Assembly (NCBI GenBank): GCA_018378255.1
Contig: JAGZXV010000054.1
Coordinates: 1-27,155, forward strand
Reading direction: 5' to 3'
Length of the DNA stretch: 27,155 nt
Source: Clostridiaceae bacterium
GTDB taxonomy: Bacteria > Bacillota > Clostridia > Lachnospirales > Lachnospiraceae
Below the pieces are notes generated by a model. That model was not told where the DNA came from. It did not search any database and saw nothing but the letters and a program-made list of their open reading frames with translations. Every line of letters starts with the position of its first letter. The stretch's first letter is position 1. Of this stretch, positions 7,992 through 15,278 are shown piece by piece. The position numbers and the translations under genes were made by a program.

Positions 7992-8915
7992 TTATGCGCC
8001 CTCCCTGATTCTAGGATCTAATACGGAATATAATAAATCGGCAACCAGGTTTCCCGCGATGACCAGAATTGTTGTAAATACAACTGTTCCCTGCAATAGC
8101 GGCATATCCCTTGTTTCAATCGCATTGACCGCCAGCCGCCCGATACCGGGAACGCCGAAAATACTTTCCGTAATGACAGCTCCCGACAACATGCTGGAAA
8201 TCTGGAGCGCCATCATGGTAACAACAGGAAGCATGGCATTTTTCAGCGCATGTCCTACGATAACTCCCCATTCCCGCAGCCCCTTGGCCCTTGCTGTCCT
8301 GATATAATCATCCTGCATCACCTCCAGCAGGTTGGAGCGGGTCATTCGGGCAATGCTTCCCGCCGAGTTCCATCCCAGCACAATGGCAGGCAGCACCATG
8401 CAGGCCAGGGAATCATACCCTGATACAGGAAAAAGCTTCAATTTAAACGCCAGTGTATACTGTAAAAATAAGGCCGTCATAAATACCGGCATGGAAACGC
8501 CGATCAGCGCTCCGCCCATGAACAAACGGTCCAGCAGACGGTTCTGTTTGACCGCCGCCACGATGCCTGAAGTAATGCCGATGATCCATGCCACAACCGC
8601 AGCGCACACTGACAGCTTAACGGTATTGGGAAATGACTCCAGAATAATACTCGTCACATTCCTGTTCAGCCGGTAAGAAGTTCCAAAATCACCGTGGAGG
8701 GCATTTCCCACATATTTAAAAAACTGGATATAAAGGGGCTGGTCAAGGCCCATTTCCCTGCTCACTTTTTCGATCACCGCCTCATTTACATGTTCACCCA
8801 TCATGGTTGCCACCGGGTTTCCCGGAACGATGCGGAGCATAACGAAGATGATCAGGATAACACCGATCAAAACCGGAATCGATATCAAGATACGTTTGAC
8901 GATATTTTTAATCAC
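7992..8915 (-). CDS. oppB: Oligopeptide/dipeptide ABC transporter permease (OppB/DppB)
   Basis: A 307-residue permease. I place the start at a GTG at 8915: it begins IKNIVKRILISIPVLIGV like other OppB proteins and has GGAAGGG about nine bases upstream. The open frame reaches 8999, but those extra residues do not look like the family and cross an RNA hairpin. Six membrane segments are apparent. The N-terminal block MGLDQPLYIQFFKYVGNALHGDFG and the EAA loop DDYIRTARAKGL are typical, and the C-terminus LDPRIREG is the family ending. It follows the binding-protein gene after an 84-bp gap that contains a stem-loop. Confidence 0.93.
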   Translation of the reverse strand: MIKNIVKRILISIPVLIGVILIIFVMLRIVPGNPVATMMGEHVNEAVIEKVSREMGLDQPLYIQFFKYVGNALHGDFGTSYRLNRNVTSIILESFPNTVKLSVCAAVVAWIIGITSGIVAAVKQNRLLDRLFMGGALIGVSMPVFMTALFLQYTLAFKLKLFPVSGYDSLACMVLPAIVLGWNSAGSIARMTRSNLLEVMQDDYIRTARAKGLREWGVIVGHALKNAMLPVVTMMALQISSMLSGAVITESIFGVPGIGRLAVNAIETRDMPLLQGTVVFTTILVIAGNLVADLLYSVLDPRIREGA

Positions 8916-8945
8916 GAGACAAATCCCTTCCTTTTCACAAAAATA

Positions 8946-8982
8946 GATGCCGCAAAACAAGTCATCCTCATTCTGCGGCATC
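8946..8982 (-). promoter_or_regulatory. Intercistronic stem-loop between binding-protein and permease genes
   Basis: GATGCCGCA (8946-8954) and TGCGGCATC (8974-8982) form a perfect 9-bp stem with a 19-base loop, right after the binding-protein stop. No U-tract follows on the minus strand. Such hairpins commonly stabilise the upstream mRNA so that the binding protein is made in excess over the membrane parts; that role is inferred here. Confidence 0.6.
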
Positions 8983-8999
8983 CATAAGTGTTTTATCAA

Positions 9000-10679
9000 T
9001 TATTTAACAGAAATCGGATAGAAACTGATATCACTTAAACCATTCCATGATACCTTGAATCCTTCTGTTCTGGCGCTCACTGCAAATAAATGCTGTCTTG
9101 AGAACATGGGAACCCATGCTGCATCTTCCTGAATGATCTTTTCTTCTAAAGCCTTGTATTCAGCAAGCCTTTCCTCATTGTCCACAATCGTTCTTGCCGT
9201 CTGTACACGGGCCATGACCTCTGTATCCGGATAATTGATAGATCTCATCCTGGTCTTATCTGCACTGCCGAAAAACGTGTAGATGAAGTTATCCGGGTCA
9301 TTGTAATCTGCAGTCCATGTGCTCATGAAAGAACCCATATCTCCGGCATTTCTGGTATCAAGCCAGGTGGATTCATCGTAGTTCTTGATCTCAGCGTTGA
9401 TTCCCACTTCCGCCAGCTGGTCTTTGATGATCTCAAGAGCCATAGTCACCGTGTCGGAGGCACTGCCGTCCGCTCCGATTTCCATCGTAAACCCGTCCGC
9501 ATATCCGGCCTCTGTCAGAAGCGCCCTGGCTGCTTCCGGATCGTAGTTGATCGCAGGAAGATCCGGATTAAATCCGATTAACCCATGAGGGAAAATACCG
9601 TTTTCCACATCGCCTCTGCCGCCATACAAAGCGTCCAGAATAGCCTGGCGGTCAATTGACATCTGAACTGCCTTGCGGACCTTCACATCATTAAACGGCT
9701 CCTTATTCTGGTTCATAGTGAAGTACGTGATTCCCACACGCGGGCCGGATACGATCTGGTCAGGATAAGCTTCCATAAAATGATCCACCGCATCCTGGAC
9801 GAAATCCAGGTCAATCAGATCCAGTTCGCCGCTTTCAAACATCATGGTCTGTGTCTCCGTATCAGGCACAACTTTAATCACAATTCCGGGAAGCTTAGAA
9901 GCGCCCCTCCAGTAATCTTCGTTGGCAACCAGAACAATCTGGTCATTCAAAGTCCAGGAGGAGAACTTAAATGGTCCTGTACCCACAGTAACCGCAGGGT
10001 CCAGACCGAACTGATCCCCAGCCGCCTCAGTGGCTTCACTGTCATAAATGGAAACGCCCGGTGCTGAAAGACAAGCTAAAAATCCTGAATAAGCTTCTTT
10101 TAACGTAACTTTAAAGGTATAATCGTCAACCACTTCCATACCTTCCAGTTTATCGGCCGTACCGTCATATAATTCGGCAGCGCCCTTAATCTGGTCGATG
10201 AACTCCGTATTGGTAGCCCCCTCTACGGTGAGAAGCCGGTTAAATGTATAGGCAACATCTTCTGCTGTTAAATCATTGCCGTTATGGAACTTAACGTCTT
10301 TTCTCAAATGGAATGTATATACAAGGCCGTCATCTGAAATCTCCCATGATTCCGCAAGGCTTGGCTCCACAGAAGAAGTCCCGTCCTCCGCCACCTGAAT
10401 GTCAACCAGGCGGTCATAAATATTGAGCGGGATCTGATAATCCTTGGATGTCTTTTGTACATCGGCAGTCTGAACATCAGATACATTAGCCACAGCCAGG
10501 AAACCGGTTGTGTCCACAGACGCTGATGATGAGCTCTGGGCGGTTGTCTCCTGTCCGGCCGCTGCCGTAGTCTGCTCTGCGCTGCCTGCTGCCCCTCCGC
10601 TACCGGAACCGCCGCATCCGGTCAAAGCCAAACCGGCCGTCATTGCTGCTGCCAACAATAAACTGAGTTTCTTTTTCAT
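9000..10679 (-). CDS. oppA: Peptide ABC transporter substrate-binding lipoprotein (OppA/DppA, SBP family 5)
   Basis: A 559-residue extracellular solute-binding protein. It begins with a lipoprotein signal peptide (MKKKLSLLLAAAMTAGLALTGC, lipidated Cys22). A Ser/Ala/Thr/Gln-rich linker follows, up to about residue 58. The mature domain has family-5 hallmarks: PSLAESWEISDDGLVYTFHL, KDVKFHNGNDLTAEDVAYTF, VRKAVQMSIDRQAI. The ATG at 10679 is preceded by AGGAGG; the frame is open to 10763, but the signal peptide fixes the start. It captures peptides outside the cell and delivers them to the permease pair. It is the first gene of the operon and has its own promoter and a leader terminator (see 10743-10843). 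Linkage to muropeptide peptidases suggests murein peptides as substrate. Confidence 0.93.
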   Translation of the reverse strand: MKKKLSLLLAAAMTAGLALTGCGGSGSGGAAGSAEQTTAAAGQETTAQSSSSASVDTTGFLAVANVSDVQTADVQKTSKDYQIPLNIYDRLVDIQVAEDGTSSVEPSLAESWEISDDGLVYTFHLRKDVKFHNGNDLTAEDVAYTFNRLLTVEGATNTEFIDQIKGAAELYDGTADKLEGMEVVDDYTFKVTLKEAYSGFLACLSAPGVSIYDSEATEAAGDQFGLDPAVTVGTGPFKFSSWTLNDQIVLVANEDYWRGASKLPGIVIKVVPDTETQTMMFESGELDLIDLDFVQDAVDHFMEAYPDQIVSGPRVGITYFTMNQNKEPFNDVKVRKAVQMSIDRQAILDALYGGRGDVENGIFPHGLIGFNPDLPAINYDPEAARALLTEAGYADGFTMEIGADGSASDTVTMALEIIKDQLAEVGINAEIKNYDESTWLDTRNAGDMGSFMSTWTADYNDPDNFIYTFFGSADKTRMRSINYPDTEVMARVQTARTIVDNEERLAEYKALEEKIIQEDAAWVPMFSRQHLFAVSARTEGFKVSWNGLSDISFYPISVK

Positions 10680-10742
10680 AATTAAGTTCCTCCTCTTCTT
10701 AACCGGGCCGCCAATGGACGTTTTGCAACTTCCCTGACAATA

Positions 10743-10778
10743 CAAAAAACGGTGCACTCCCACTCTGGAGTATGCACC
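10743..10778 (-). terminator. Leader terminator / attenuator candidate upstream of oppA
   Basis: On the minus strand GGTGCATACTCC and GGAGTGCACC pair (one side has a 2-base bulge) and are followed by G and a run of six T. It lies downstream of the promoter at 10815-10843 and about 65 bp upstream of the oppA start, so it would end transcription within the leader. An upstream ATGCA (10784-10788 region) can pair with TGCAT in the 5' arm, giving a competing structure. Confidence 0.65.
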
Positions 10779-10814
10779 TATGCATTTTTATCCGGTTTTC
10801 GACTTAATGCTCAA

Positions 10815-10843
10815 ATAATAACATATTGGCTATATAATTTCAA
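10815..10843 (-). promoter_or_regulatory. Sigma-A type promoter for the opp operon
   Basis: On the minus strand TTGAAA (10838-10843) is followed after 17 bases by TATTAT (10815-10820). The predicted start near 10808 gives a leader of about 130 nt before oppA. The -35 box overlaps the end of the decayed oxidoreductase gene. Confidence 0.6.
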
Positions 10844-11702
10844 CTATTTTGGCTGGAAAACTTTATATTTTTAAGCTTAAGTCTAAACAACAGCAGGCCC
10901 TCCGCCACGCCAAGCGGTTCCTTTTCCAGAAATGCTTTAGAAACGGAGATACAACGCTCCTCTGATAAATTGGGATCCAAAACCAGACGGACTTCCCTGA
11001 TCTCTGAAGGACTATGAAGTTTCAGTTTCAAAGATTCCCCATGTGGGGACATGCCGTCTGAGCTCCACATGTTGCTGTCCCCGCATTCCCGGCGCGTTAC
11101 GCCGGAAACCACTTGATAAGCTTCATAACCTGTTTTCTCAGAAGATGCCGAAACAGCCGCCGTCCGCGCCAGATCTTTCTCATTTTCATTTCTACATCCT
11201 ATAATATACAGGTCATTCTTTAACAGTTCCTGCCGCAGCTCCTTCATATGTATTCTGCCATACTCCCTGGGCGTCCTGCCGAGCAGTGTGCTCGTCCATA
11301 GGCCATCCCCCATAGGCAATGCCATTTTCAAACACACGGTTTGCCAGAATATCATTTTCCGTCAATACCTCGTCCCCTATCAATCTCCGGCTTTCACGGC
11401 TTCCGGCAACAGATCCGCCCCATACCAGTTCATAGTTCACTGCGCCATGGTCACCGCCATTTTTAATGTGATCCCAAACTCCATAAACCGTCCGGTACAG
11501 CTCATAGCGGATATCTTCAGCCTGGCGTATAATATCATCCCAATCCCCGCCCAGTTCAATCCACCAATAACCGGATTTGACGTCGTATTTTTCTACCAGT
11601 TGGTCCTGGTGGTCTTCATAATCCTCTCCTGGTTTCAAAACCACCACATCCTCCGCATCATGATAAACCACAATATCACCATGATAACGATGCACAAAGT
11701 CA
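10840..11702 (-). pseudogene. FAD-dependent oxidoreductase, decayed (N-terminus lost, internal deletion)
   Basis: Two frames read end to end as pieces of one large FAD-dependent oxidoreductase. The upstream piece (to about 11285) holds the family-typical run GYWWIELGGDWDDII, YGVWDHIKNGGDHGA, GSRESRRLIGDEVLTENDIL and AYGGWPMDEH. The second piece, in another frame, resumes at TPREYGRIHMKELRQELLKND and continues into the family's C-terminal region (ARTAAVSASSEKTGYEA, VSGVTRRECGDSNMWSSDG). About 100 codons that normally join these parts, including the second FAD-binding segment (AGRxIS-like), are missing. The N-terminal Rossmann GxGxxG region is also gone; sequence recognisable as this family ends near 11702. 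It cannot encode a working enzyme. Confidence 0.75.
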
Positions 11703-11719
11703 CTTTCATCGAAGCAATA

Positions 11720-11935
11720 CGCCCAGGCAGGGTATGCGGTTTTAACGATGCCAACTATTTTAGCAAAGTTTTTCAGTCTATGGTTGGCATACCGCCTTCA
11801 CAGTATGCAAAATATGCGAACAAGAAAGAGGAGACAAATAACAGTCTGCCTTTTGTTAACCAGTCCTGTAAGCTGATAATTTTTCCGAATGACTTAATTT
11901 TTCTGCTTTTTCTTCCATTTTGCAAATTTCATTGA
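11720..11935 (+). pseudogene. AraC-family transcriptional regulator, C-terminal fragment
   Basis: On the plus strand the last helix-turn-helix signature of an AraC-type regulator is clear: GFNDANYFSKVFQSMVGIPPSQYAKYAN (encoded from 11738). Everything before it, including the first helix-turn-helix and the sensor domain, is absent. The few codons upstream look frameshifted, and the DNA instead merges into the start of the oxidoreductase remnant. The frame stays open to 11935, but the sequence after about codon 190 of that frame is Phe/Leu-rich and not family-like. This is a remnant, perhaps of a regulator once paired with the adjacent enzyme. Confidence 0.75.
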
Positions 11936-11989
11936 TTTATTCACGTTCTGGCACTTTTTAAATTATTCTAATACGGTTATTCTACTGTC

Positions 11990-12251
11990 AGCCCCGGATG
12001 TCCAACTGATTGACCGTTTATTTAATTTAAGGATATCTCTTAAAGGCCGTGATTATTGTATAGTTCCCATGTCACATAATCTTCGAAAGTATTTGTACGA
12101 ATATGTGAATATACACCGAAACATAGTTGGTTCAGATTTCTTCCCTTCTGGAAAAGCAGGAAACCCGTTTTCTGAATCCTATATTAAGTCTCTGTTCGTG
12201 CGGCTTCGTAGCCGCACCGGCACCCAGCGGTTAAAGCCCCACCTTTTAAGA
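11990..12251 (+). pseudogene. Tyrosine recombinase (phage/transposon integrase), 5' remnant
   Basis: An open frame without a good start encodes GRDYCIVPMSHNLRKYLYEY, FFPSGKAGNPFSESYIKSLF and RTGTQRLKPHLLR, which is the stretch of a tyrosine recombinase leading to the catalytic HLLRHT box. The frame stops matching exactly after CACCTTTTAAGA at 12251 and the family sequence resumes 1.16 kb later at 13411 with ACACCTTTGCAACC. The N-terminal core-binding domain and the first catalytic Arg region are missing or badly decayed. An ATG at 12069 gives an 83-residue frame that is simply this remnant plus unrelated codons. Confidence 0.75.
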
Positions 12252-12537
12252 TCCCCTTATGTCAAGCCCACGACAAAAAGTTTCTTAAATTTCTTTGTTA
12301 CGGACCTTTTCATTTATTAGATTTTAATTTATGAATTGTTTCTGAGTGGCCGGCTTAAATAGAAAAAGTACTACCCCAAATGCATTGAAATCTAATGTCA
12401 CTTGCTTTTTGCTAATCCACGCTGTCGTGGACATTCCTGGATATTGCCACTGTTTCCGTTTTTTTACCTACTGCCCTTTTACCCTTAATATGATAAAGAT
12501 GTCAGAACTGTTTAACATCCTGCAACATAAGATGATA

Positions 12538-12580
12538 TAGGTACACATATATCTTACGATTTGTAGATGTACTGTACCTA
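12538..12580. promoter_or_regulatory. Inverted repeat upstream of the collagen-like gene
   Basis: TAGGTACA (12538-12545) and TGTACCTA (12573-12580) are perfect 8-bp inverted arms 27 bp apart, ending 30 bp before the ATG. It is a candidate operator or leader stem. A confident sigma-A promoter is not visible nearby. Confidence 0.4.
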
Positions 12581-12610
12581 ATCATATTTTGGGGAAAGGA
12601 TTGAGTTAAC

Positions 12611-13348
12611 ATGAAAAACTATACTGATTGTAGCAATTGCGAAGGTTTCATCAATCGTAGTTGTGCATTTTGCGGCGGTTGTGGTTGCAGTCACTGCTGT
12701 CAATGCCCTCAAGACCCAACTGGTCCCCAGGGTCCTCAAGGCCCGGCTGGCCCACAAGGTCCCCAGGGTCCCGCTGGCCCACAAGGTCCTCAGGGTCCTA
12801 CTGGCCCACAAGGTCCTCAGGGTCCCGCTGGCCCACAAGGCCCGGCCGATGACGCAAGTTCCGCCTGTTGTGGCTGTAGTGAGCAACTGAGAAATATAAT
12901 CCAACAAATCATTACCCTGTATCCAAATAATGATTTGTTTGTCACTTTGAATAGTGGTGATGCTGTTGTTGGCCGTCCTGGTTCTTTGATTACAGGACCA
13001 AACGGGCGTACCGGAGTATTTGTAATAATAAATCCTGCAAATTTTGAGCAATATTTGTCCACATGCAGCATCGACACGATTCAGATCAATAATGCAACGT
13101 ATAATAATGCCATTGTTTATTTACCAGAGCCTGTTCCCACTCCGGCAGACTGTTGCGCTGATTGCGAATCAACTATTCGTTCTCTCCTGCCTGTTGGAAC
13201 GCCCAACGTTACTATAACCACCAGCACTCAACCTCCATCAGTGGGAACGGTTATTAGAAATGAATATGGCATGATCGTACTTGCTAATGAAGCTGAAAAC
13301 AATATCACCTTTATATCCTCGTGTAGTATCGATTTATTTTTCACCTAA
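12611..13348 (+). CDS. Collagen-like Gly-X-Y repeat protein (exosporium/surface type)
   Basis: A 245-residue protein in three parts. The N-terminus (1-37) is cysteine-rich, with CAFCGGCGCSHCCQC. Residues 38-79 are 14 uninterrupted Gly-X-Y triplets, mainly GPQ GPQ GPA, encoded by 27-bp tandem units; this should form a collagen triple helix. Residues 80-245 form a globular C-terminal region with a further Cys pair (SSACCGC) and two similar halves, each ending in a Ser-(Thr/Ser)-Cys-Ser-Ile-Asp strand (STCSIDTIQI and SSCSIDLFFT). There is no signal peptide, as for BclA-like spore surface proteins of Bacillus and Clostridium, which suggests assembly on the spore coat or exosporium; this is inferred. 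GGGGAAAGG precedes the ATG. The gene is intact and ends just before a strong hairpin. Confidence 0.88.
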   Translation: MKNYTDCSNCEGFINRSCAFCGGCGCSHCCQCPQDPTGPQGPQGPAGPQGPQGPAGPQGPQGPTGPQGPQGPAGPQGPADDASSACCGCSEQLRNIIQQIITLYPNNDLFVTLNSGDAVVGRPGSLITGPNGRTGVFVIINPANFEQYLSTCSIDTIQINNATYNNAIVYLPEPVPTPADCCADCESTIRSLLPVGTPNVTITTSTQPPSVGTVIRNEYGMIVLANEAENNITFISSCSIDLFFT

Positions 13349-13355
13349 AGCATGG

Positions 13356-13383
13356 GGCGGGCGGACATAAGTGTCCGCCCGCC
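13356..13383 (+). terminator. Stem-loop after the collagen-like gene
   Basis: GGCGGGCGGACA (13356-13367) and TGTCCGCCCGCC (13372-13383) make a perfect 12-bp GC-rich stem with a 4-base loop, seven bases after the stop codon. There is no U-tract afterwards, so termination may be imperfect. Confidence 0.65.
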
Positions 13384-13410
13384 AGACTGTATAAGAGGAT
13401 TATGCTTTTT

Positions 13411-13595
13411 ACACCTTTGCAACCTGTTTTATCCTCGGCGGCATCTCCGTTGAGATGCTTCGGATTCTGCTCGGCCATTCAAGTATCAGTAGAACCCAGA
13501 TTTATATGCATCTTGCATCGGTCTATGAATTCAACGAAAATCCGTATGTTTTGGACCCTATTTTTTTTGATACATACCGGTCCCATCGAGGATAA
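13411..13595 (+). pseudogene. Tyrosine recombinase, 3' remnant with catalytic His/Tyr box
   Basis: This is the C-terminal end of the recombinase whose 5' part stops at 12251. It reads TFATCFILGGISVEMLRILL, then GHSSISRTQIYMHLAS with the catalytic GH and the tyrosine nucleophile in TQIYMH, and ends VLDPIFFDTYRSHRG with TAA at 13593-13595. The frame is intact here, so the separation from the 5' part is the disabling event. It lies directly beside a tRNA gene, a normal location for an integrase. Confidence 0.8.
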
Positions 13596-13597
13596 TT

Positions 13598-13630
13598 AAA
13601 AAAGCCCCGGATCAATGATCCAGGGCTTTT
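13598..13630. terminator. Bidirectional intrinsic terminator
   Basis: AAAAAGCCC, GGATC, a short loop, GATCC and GGGCTTTT form a stem flanked by A- and T-runs on both sides. It can end the recombinase transcript (+) and the tRNA-Arg transcript (-). Confidence 0.8.
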
Positions 13631-13636
13631 CCTATA

Positions 13637-13710
13637 CGTGCGTGAGAAGATTCGAACTCCCGACACCTTGGTCCGTAGCCAAGTGCTCTATCCAGCTGAG
13701 CTACACACAC
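13637..13710 (-). tRNA. tRNA-Arg (anticodon ACG)
   Basis: The minus strand folds as a full cloverleaf. The acceptor is GTGTGTG paired with CACGCAC (one G-U pair). The D-arm is GCTC...GAGC. The anticodon arm is CTTGG / CCAAG with loop CTACGGA, giving anticodon ACG. The T-arm has the TTCGAAT loop. CCA is not encoded. A terminator follows directly downstream. Confidence 0.95.
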
Positions 13711-13788
13711 ATATTTTTTGTAATGCCGCAGTTTATCGCTGCAACATTACAGATTTTAATCTATTTTTCCATTTTTGTCAAGTATTTT

Positions 13789-14478
13789 TCATGAACTTTT
13801 TAAAAAATTTTCTACCGCAGCATTAAATACAGCCGGATTCTTTGCCGCTATAAAATGATCCCCTTCGATCAAAGCCAGTTTTCCCCGCAGGGTTGCCCCG
13901 GCAATCCGTTTCGTGTGTGAGGTACGGATCATATCATTCGTTCCGGCGATCACCAATACAGGCATCTTCAGCTCAAAAAGCACTGACGTCTTAATATGCG
14001 GCTCTTTGATCATCAGTCTCATCAGTTCCAGTTTTGTGGCCTCTCCTCTGGATTTTTCTTCCCTTGCAGAAGTCAGCAGCCTGAGGTATTCCCGGTATCC
14101 TTCCATTCTCCATCTCAGCTTCACACCGGACGGATACAAATTGGCGCCATTTAAAATAAGCCTCTTTACATAAGAAGGATACTTGATTGCAAATATAAGA
14201 GCAATATTCCCCCCATCGCTGAATCCCAGCAGATTCACCTGCCCCAGCTTTTTCTCATCCAGAAATGCCTTTAAATCCTTGGCAAATTGCTTTAATGTGA
14301 ATGGTTCCGTACCCCTGGGCGACTTTCCATGTCCCCTGGTATCGATCGCGATCACATGATATTCCCTGGAAAAATGCTCCATCTGGTGCTTAAAATAGCC
14401 ACAGTTTTCACCATTGCCATGTAAAAGCACCAGTGGTTCTCCATTTCCGCACTCCGTATAATATAACTCGATTCCCAT
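13789..14478 (-). CDS. Alpha/beta fold hydrolase
   Basis: A 229-residue hydrolase of the alpha/beta superfamily. HGNGE (20-24) supplies the oxyanion region, and the nucleophile elbow is GFSDG with Ser87. The probable acid is Asp182 (GTNDM) and the probable base His208 (GDHF). The segment IDTRGHGKSPRG is typical of the epoxide hydrolase/carboxylesterase-like branch. There is no signal peptide, so it is cytoplasmic. The start has AAGGGAG upstream. It lies 35 bp downstream of the cytidylate-kinase-like gene in the same direction, so they may be co-transcribed. The substrate cannot be told from sequence. Confidence 0.9.
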   Translation of the reverse strand: MGIELYYTECGNGEPLVLLHGNGENCGYFKHQMEHFSREYHVIAIDTRGHGKSPRGTEPFTLKQFAKDLKAFLDEKKLGQVNLLGFSDGGNIALIFAIKYPSYVKRLILNGANLYPSGVKLRWRMEGYREYLRLLTSAREEKSRGEATKLELMRLMIKEPHIKTSVLFELKMPVLVIAGTNDMIRTSHTKRIAGATLRGKLALIEGDHFIAAKNPAVFNAAVENFLKSS

Positions 14479-14513
14479 TTTTCTCCCTTATCCCGGCATT
14501 CTGTGAATAACTC

Positions 14514-15101
14514 CTAATTCTTCAAAGTTTCAAGATATGCTAAAACAGTGTCCATGCATCCGGCTATCCCCGCTTTTCCCGTGTTCAGGCAAAGATCATA
14601 ATGGGGCGCTCTTCCCCAGGTATTGCCGGTATAATACTGATAATAATCCTTTCTCTTCCTGTCGATTTCCCGGATTCTGCGTTCCATCTCCTTAGGATCA
14701 GCCCCAGCTTCTATAGTGAGCATCCGTTCCAGGCGCTTCTTCATGGGCGCGCAGATAAACAGATTCACACTATTTTCCAGAACCATATCCGCACACCGTC
14801 CTACGATCACACAAGGCCCTTCATCTGCCAGCTTTTTAATCACTCTTCCCTGTGCCAAAAATATCTGATCCGACATGGGAACCTGATAAATGTTGGAAAA
14901 TGGAGTATAGACCGGTATTTCCATATGATCCACAGATTCCTCATATTTGTGAAATACATCCTCTGCAATGTCACTTTCCTTAGCCGCCATATAGATCAGT
15001 TCTTTATCATAAAACGGGATTCCCAGCTTCTCCGCCAAACGAAGCCCCAGCTCCCGTCCGCCGCTGCCAAATTCGCGGCTTATGGTTATCACATGACTCA
15101 T
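14514..15101 (-). CDS. Cytidylate kinase-like family protein
   Basis: A 195-residue P-loop-type protein of the cytidylate-kinase-like family. It begins MSHVITISREFGSGGRELG, where the Gly-rich segment is the family's nucleotide-binding loop, followed by LAEKLGIPFYDKELI. A central CVIVGRCADMVL and a later RIREIDRKRKDYYQYYTG, with the basic lid region, fit the family. It is smaller than and distinct from housekeeping Cmk, and the true substrate of this family is not established. AAGGAGG lies upstream of the ATG. Confidence 0.88.
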   Translation of the reverse strand: MSHVITISREFGSGGRELGLRLAEKLGIPFYDKELIYMAAKESDIAEDVFHKYEESVDHMEIPVYTPFSNIYQVPMSDQIFLAQGRVIKKLADEGPCVIVGRCADMVLENSVNLFICAPMKKRLERMLTIEAGADPKEMERRIREIDRKRKDYYQYYTGNTWGRAPHYDLCLNTGKAGIAGCMDTVLAYLETLKN

Positions 15102-15183
15102 AAATACCAGCCTCCTTTTCCCTTTTCTCTATTCTATCATAAAGTTACATATTTTGCACCGTTCTTTGATGATTACATTAAGA

Positions 15184-15218
15184 ATCCGCAGCCCTTCCCC
15201 ATAAGAGTTGCTGCGGAT
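15184..15218 (-). terminator. Stem-loop after the iclR gene
   Basis: ATCCGCAGC (15184-15192) and GCTGCGGAT (15210-15218) form a perfect 9-bp stem 60 bp beyond the IclR stop. The T-rich stretch after it on the minus strand is weak (TCTTAATG), so termination is probable rather than certain. Confidence 0.55.
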
Positions 15219-15278
15219 CATAATCCGGTTAAATCATTCTGCTTTCTTCCAATATCGGGAATGCCCGTCCAATCACGA

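Larger units (their letters stand above)
12252..13410 (+). mobile_element. Inserted segment carrying a collagen-like gene inside a recombinase gene
   Basis: The two recombinase fragments join almost perfectly (HLLR / [H]TFATC) when this 1.16 kb is removed, so it is an insertion. It contains the collagen-like gene, its upstream region and a terminator hairpin. No transposase gene is present. Near the ends there is a weak inverted pair, ATCCCCTTAT (12251-12260) against the reverse of ATAAGAGGAT (13391-13400), with 9 of 10 matching. No target-site duplication is evident. The left 350 bp (12252-12600) holds no gene I can support. Confidence 0.55.

Noticed and set aside
12346..12540. A 64-codon open frame upstream of the collagen-like gene, and a small antisense frame there
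   Set aside because: No ribosome binding site, no recognisable family, and an unlikely composition. It was left as part of a gene-free stretch.
12720..12850. Short regularly repeated units that could suggest a CRISPR array
   Set aside because: The 27-bp units are contiguous, without unique spacers, and encode Gly-X-Y triplets in one open frame of the collagen-like protein.
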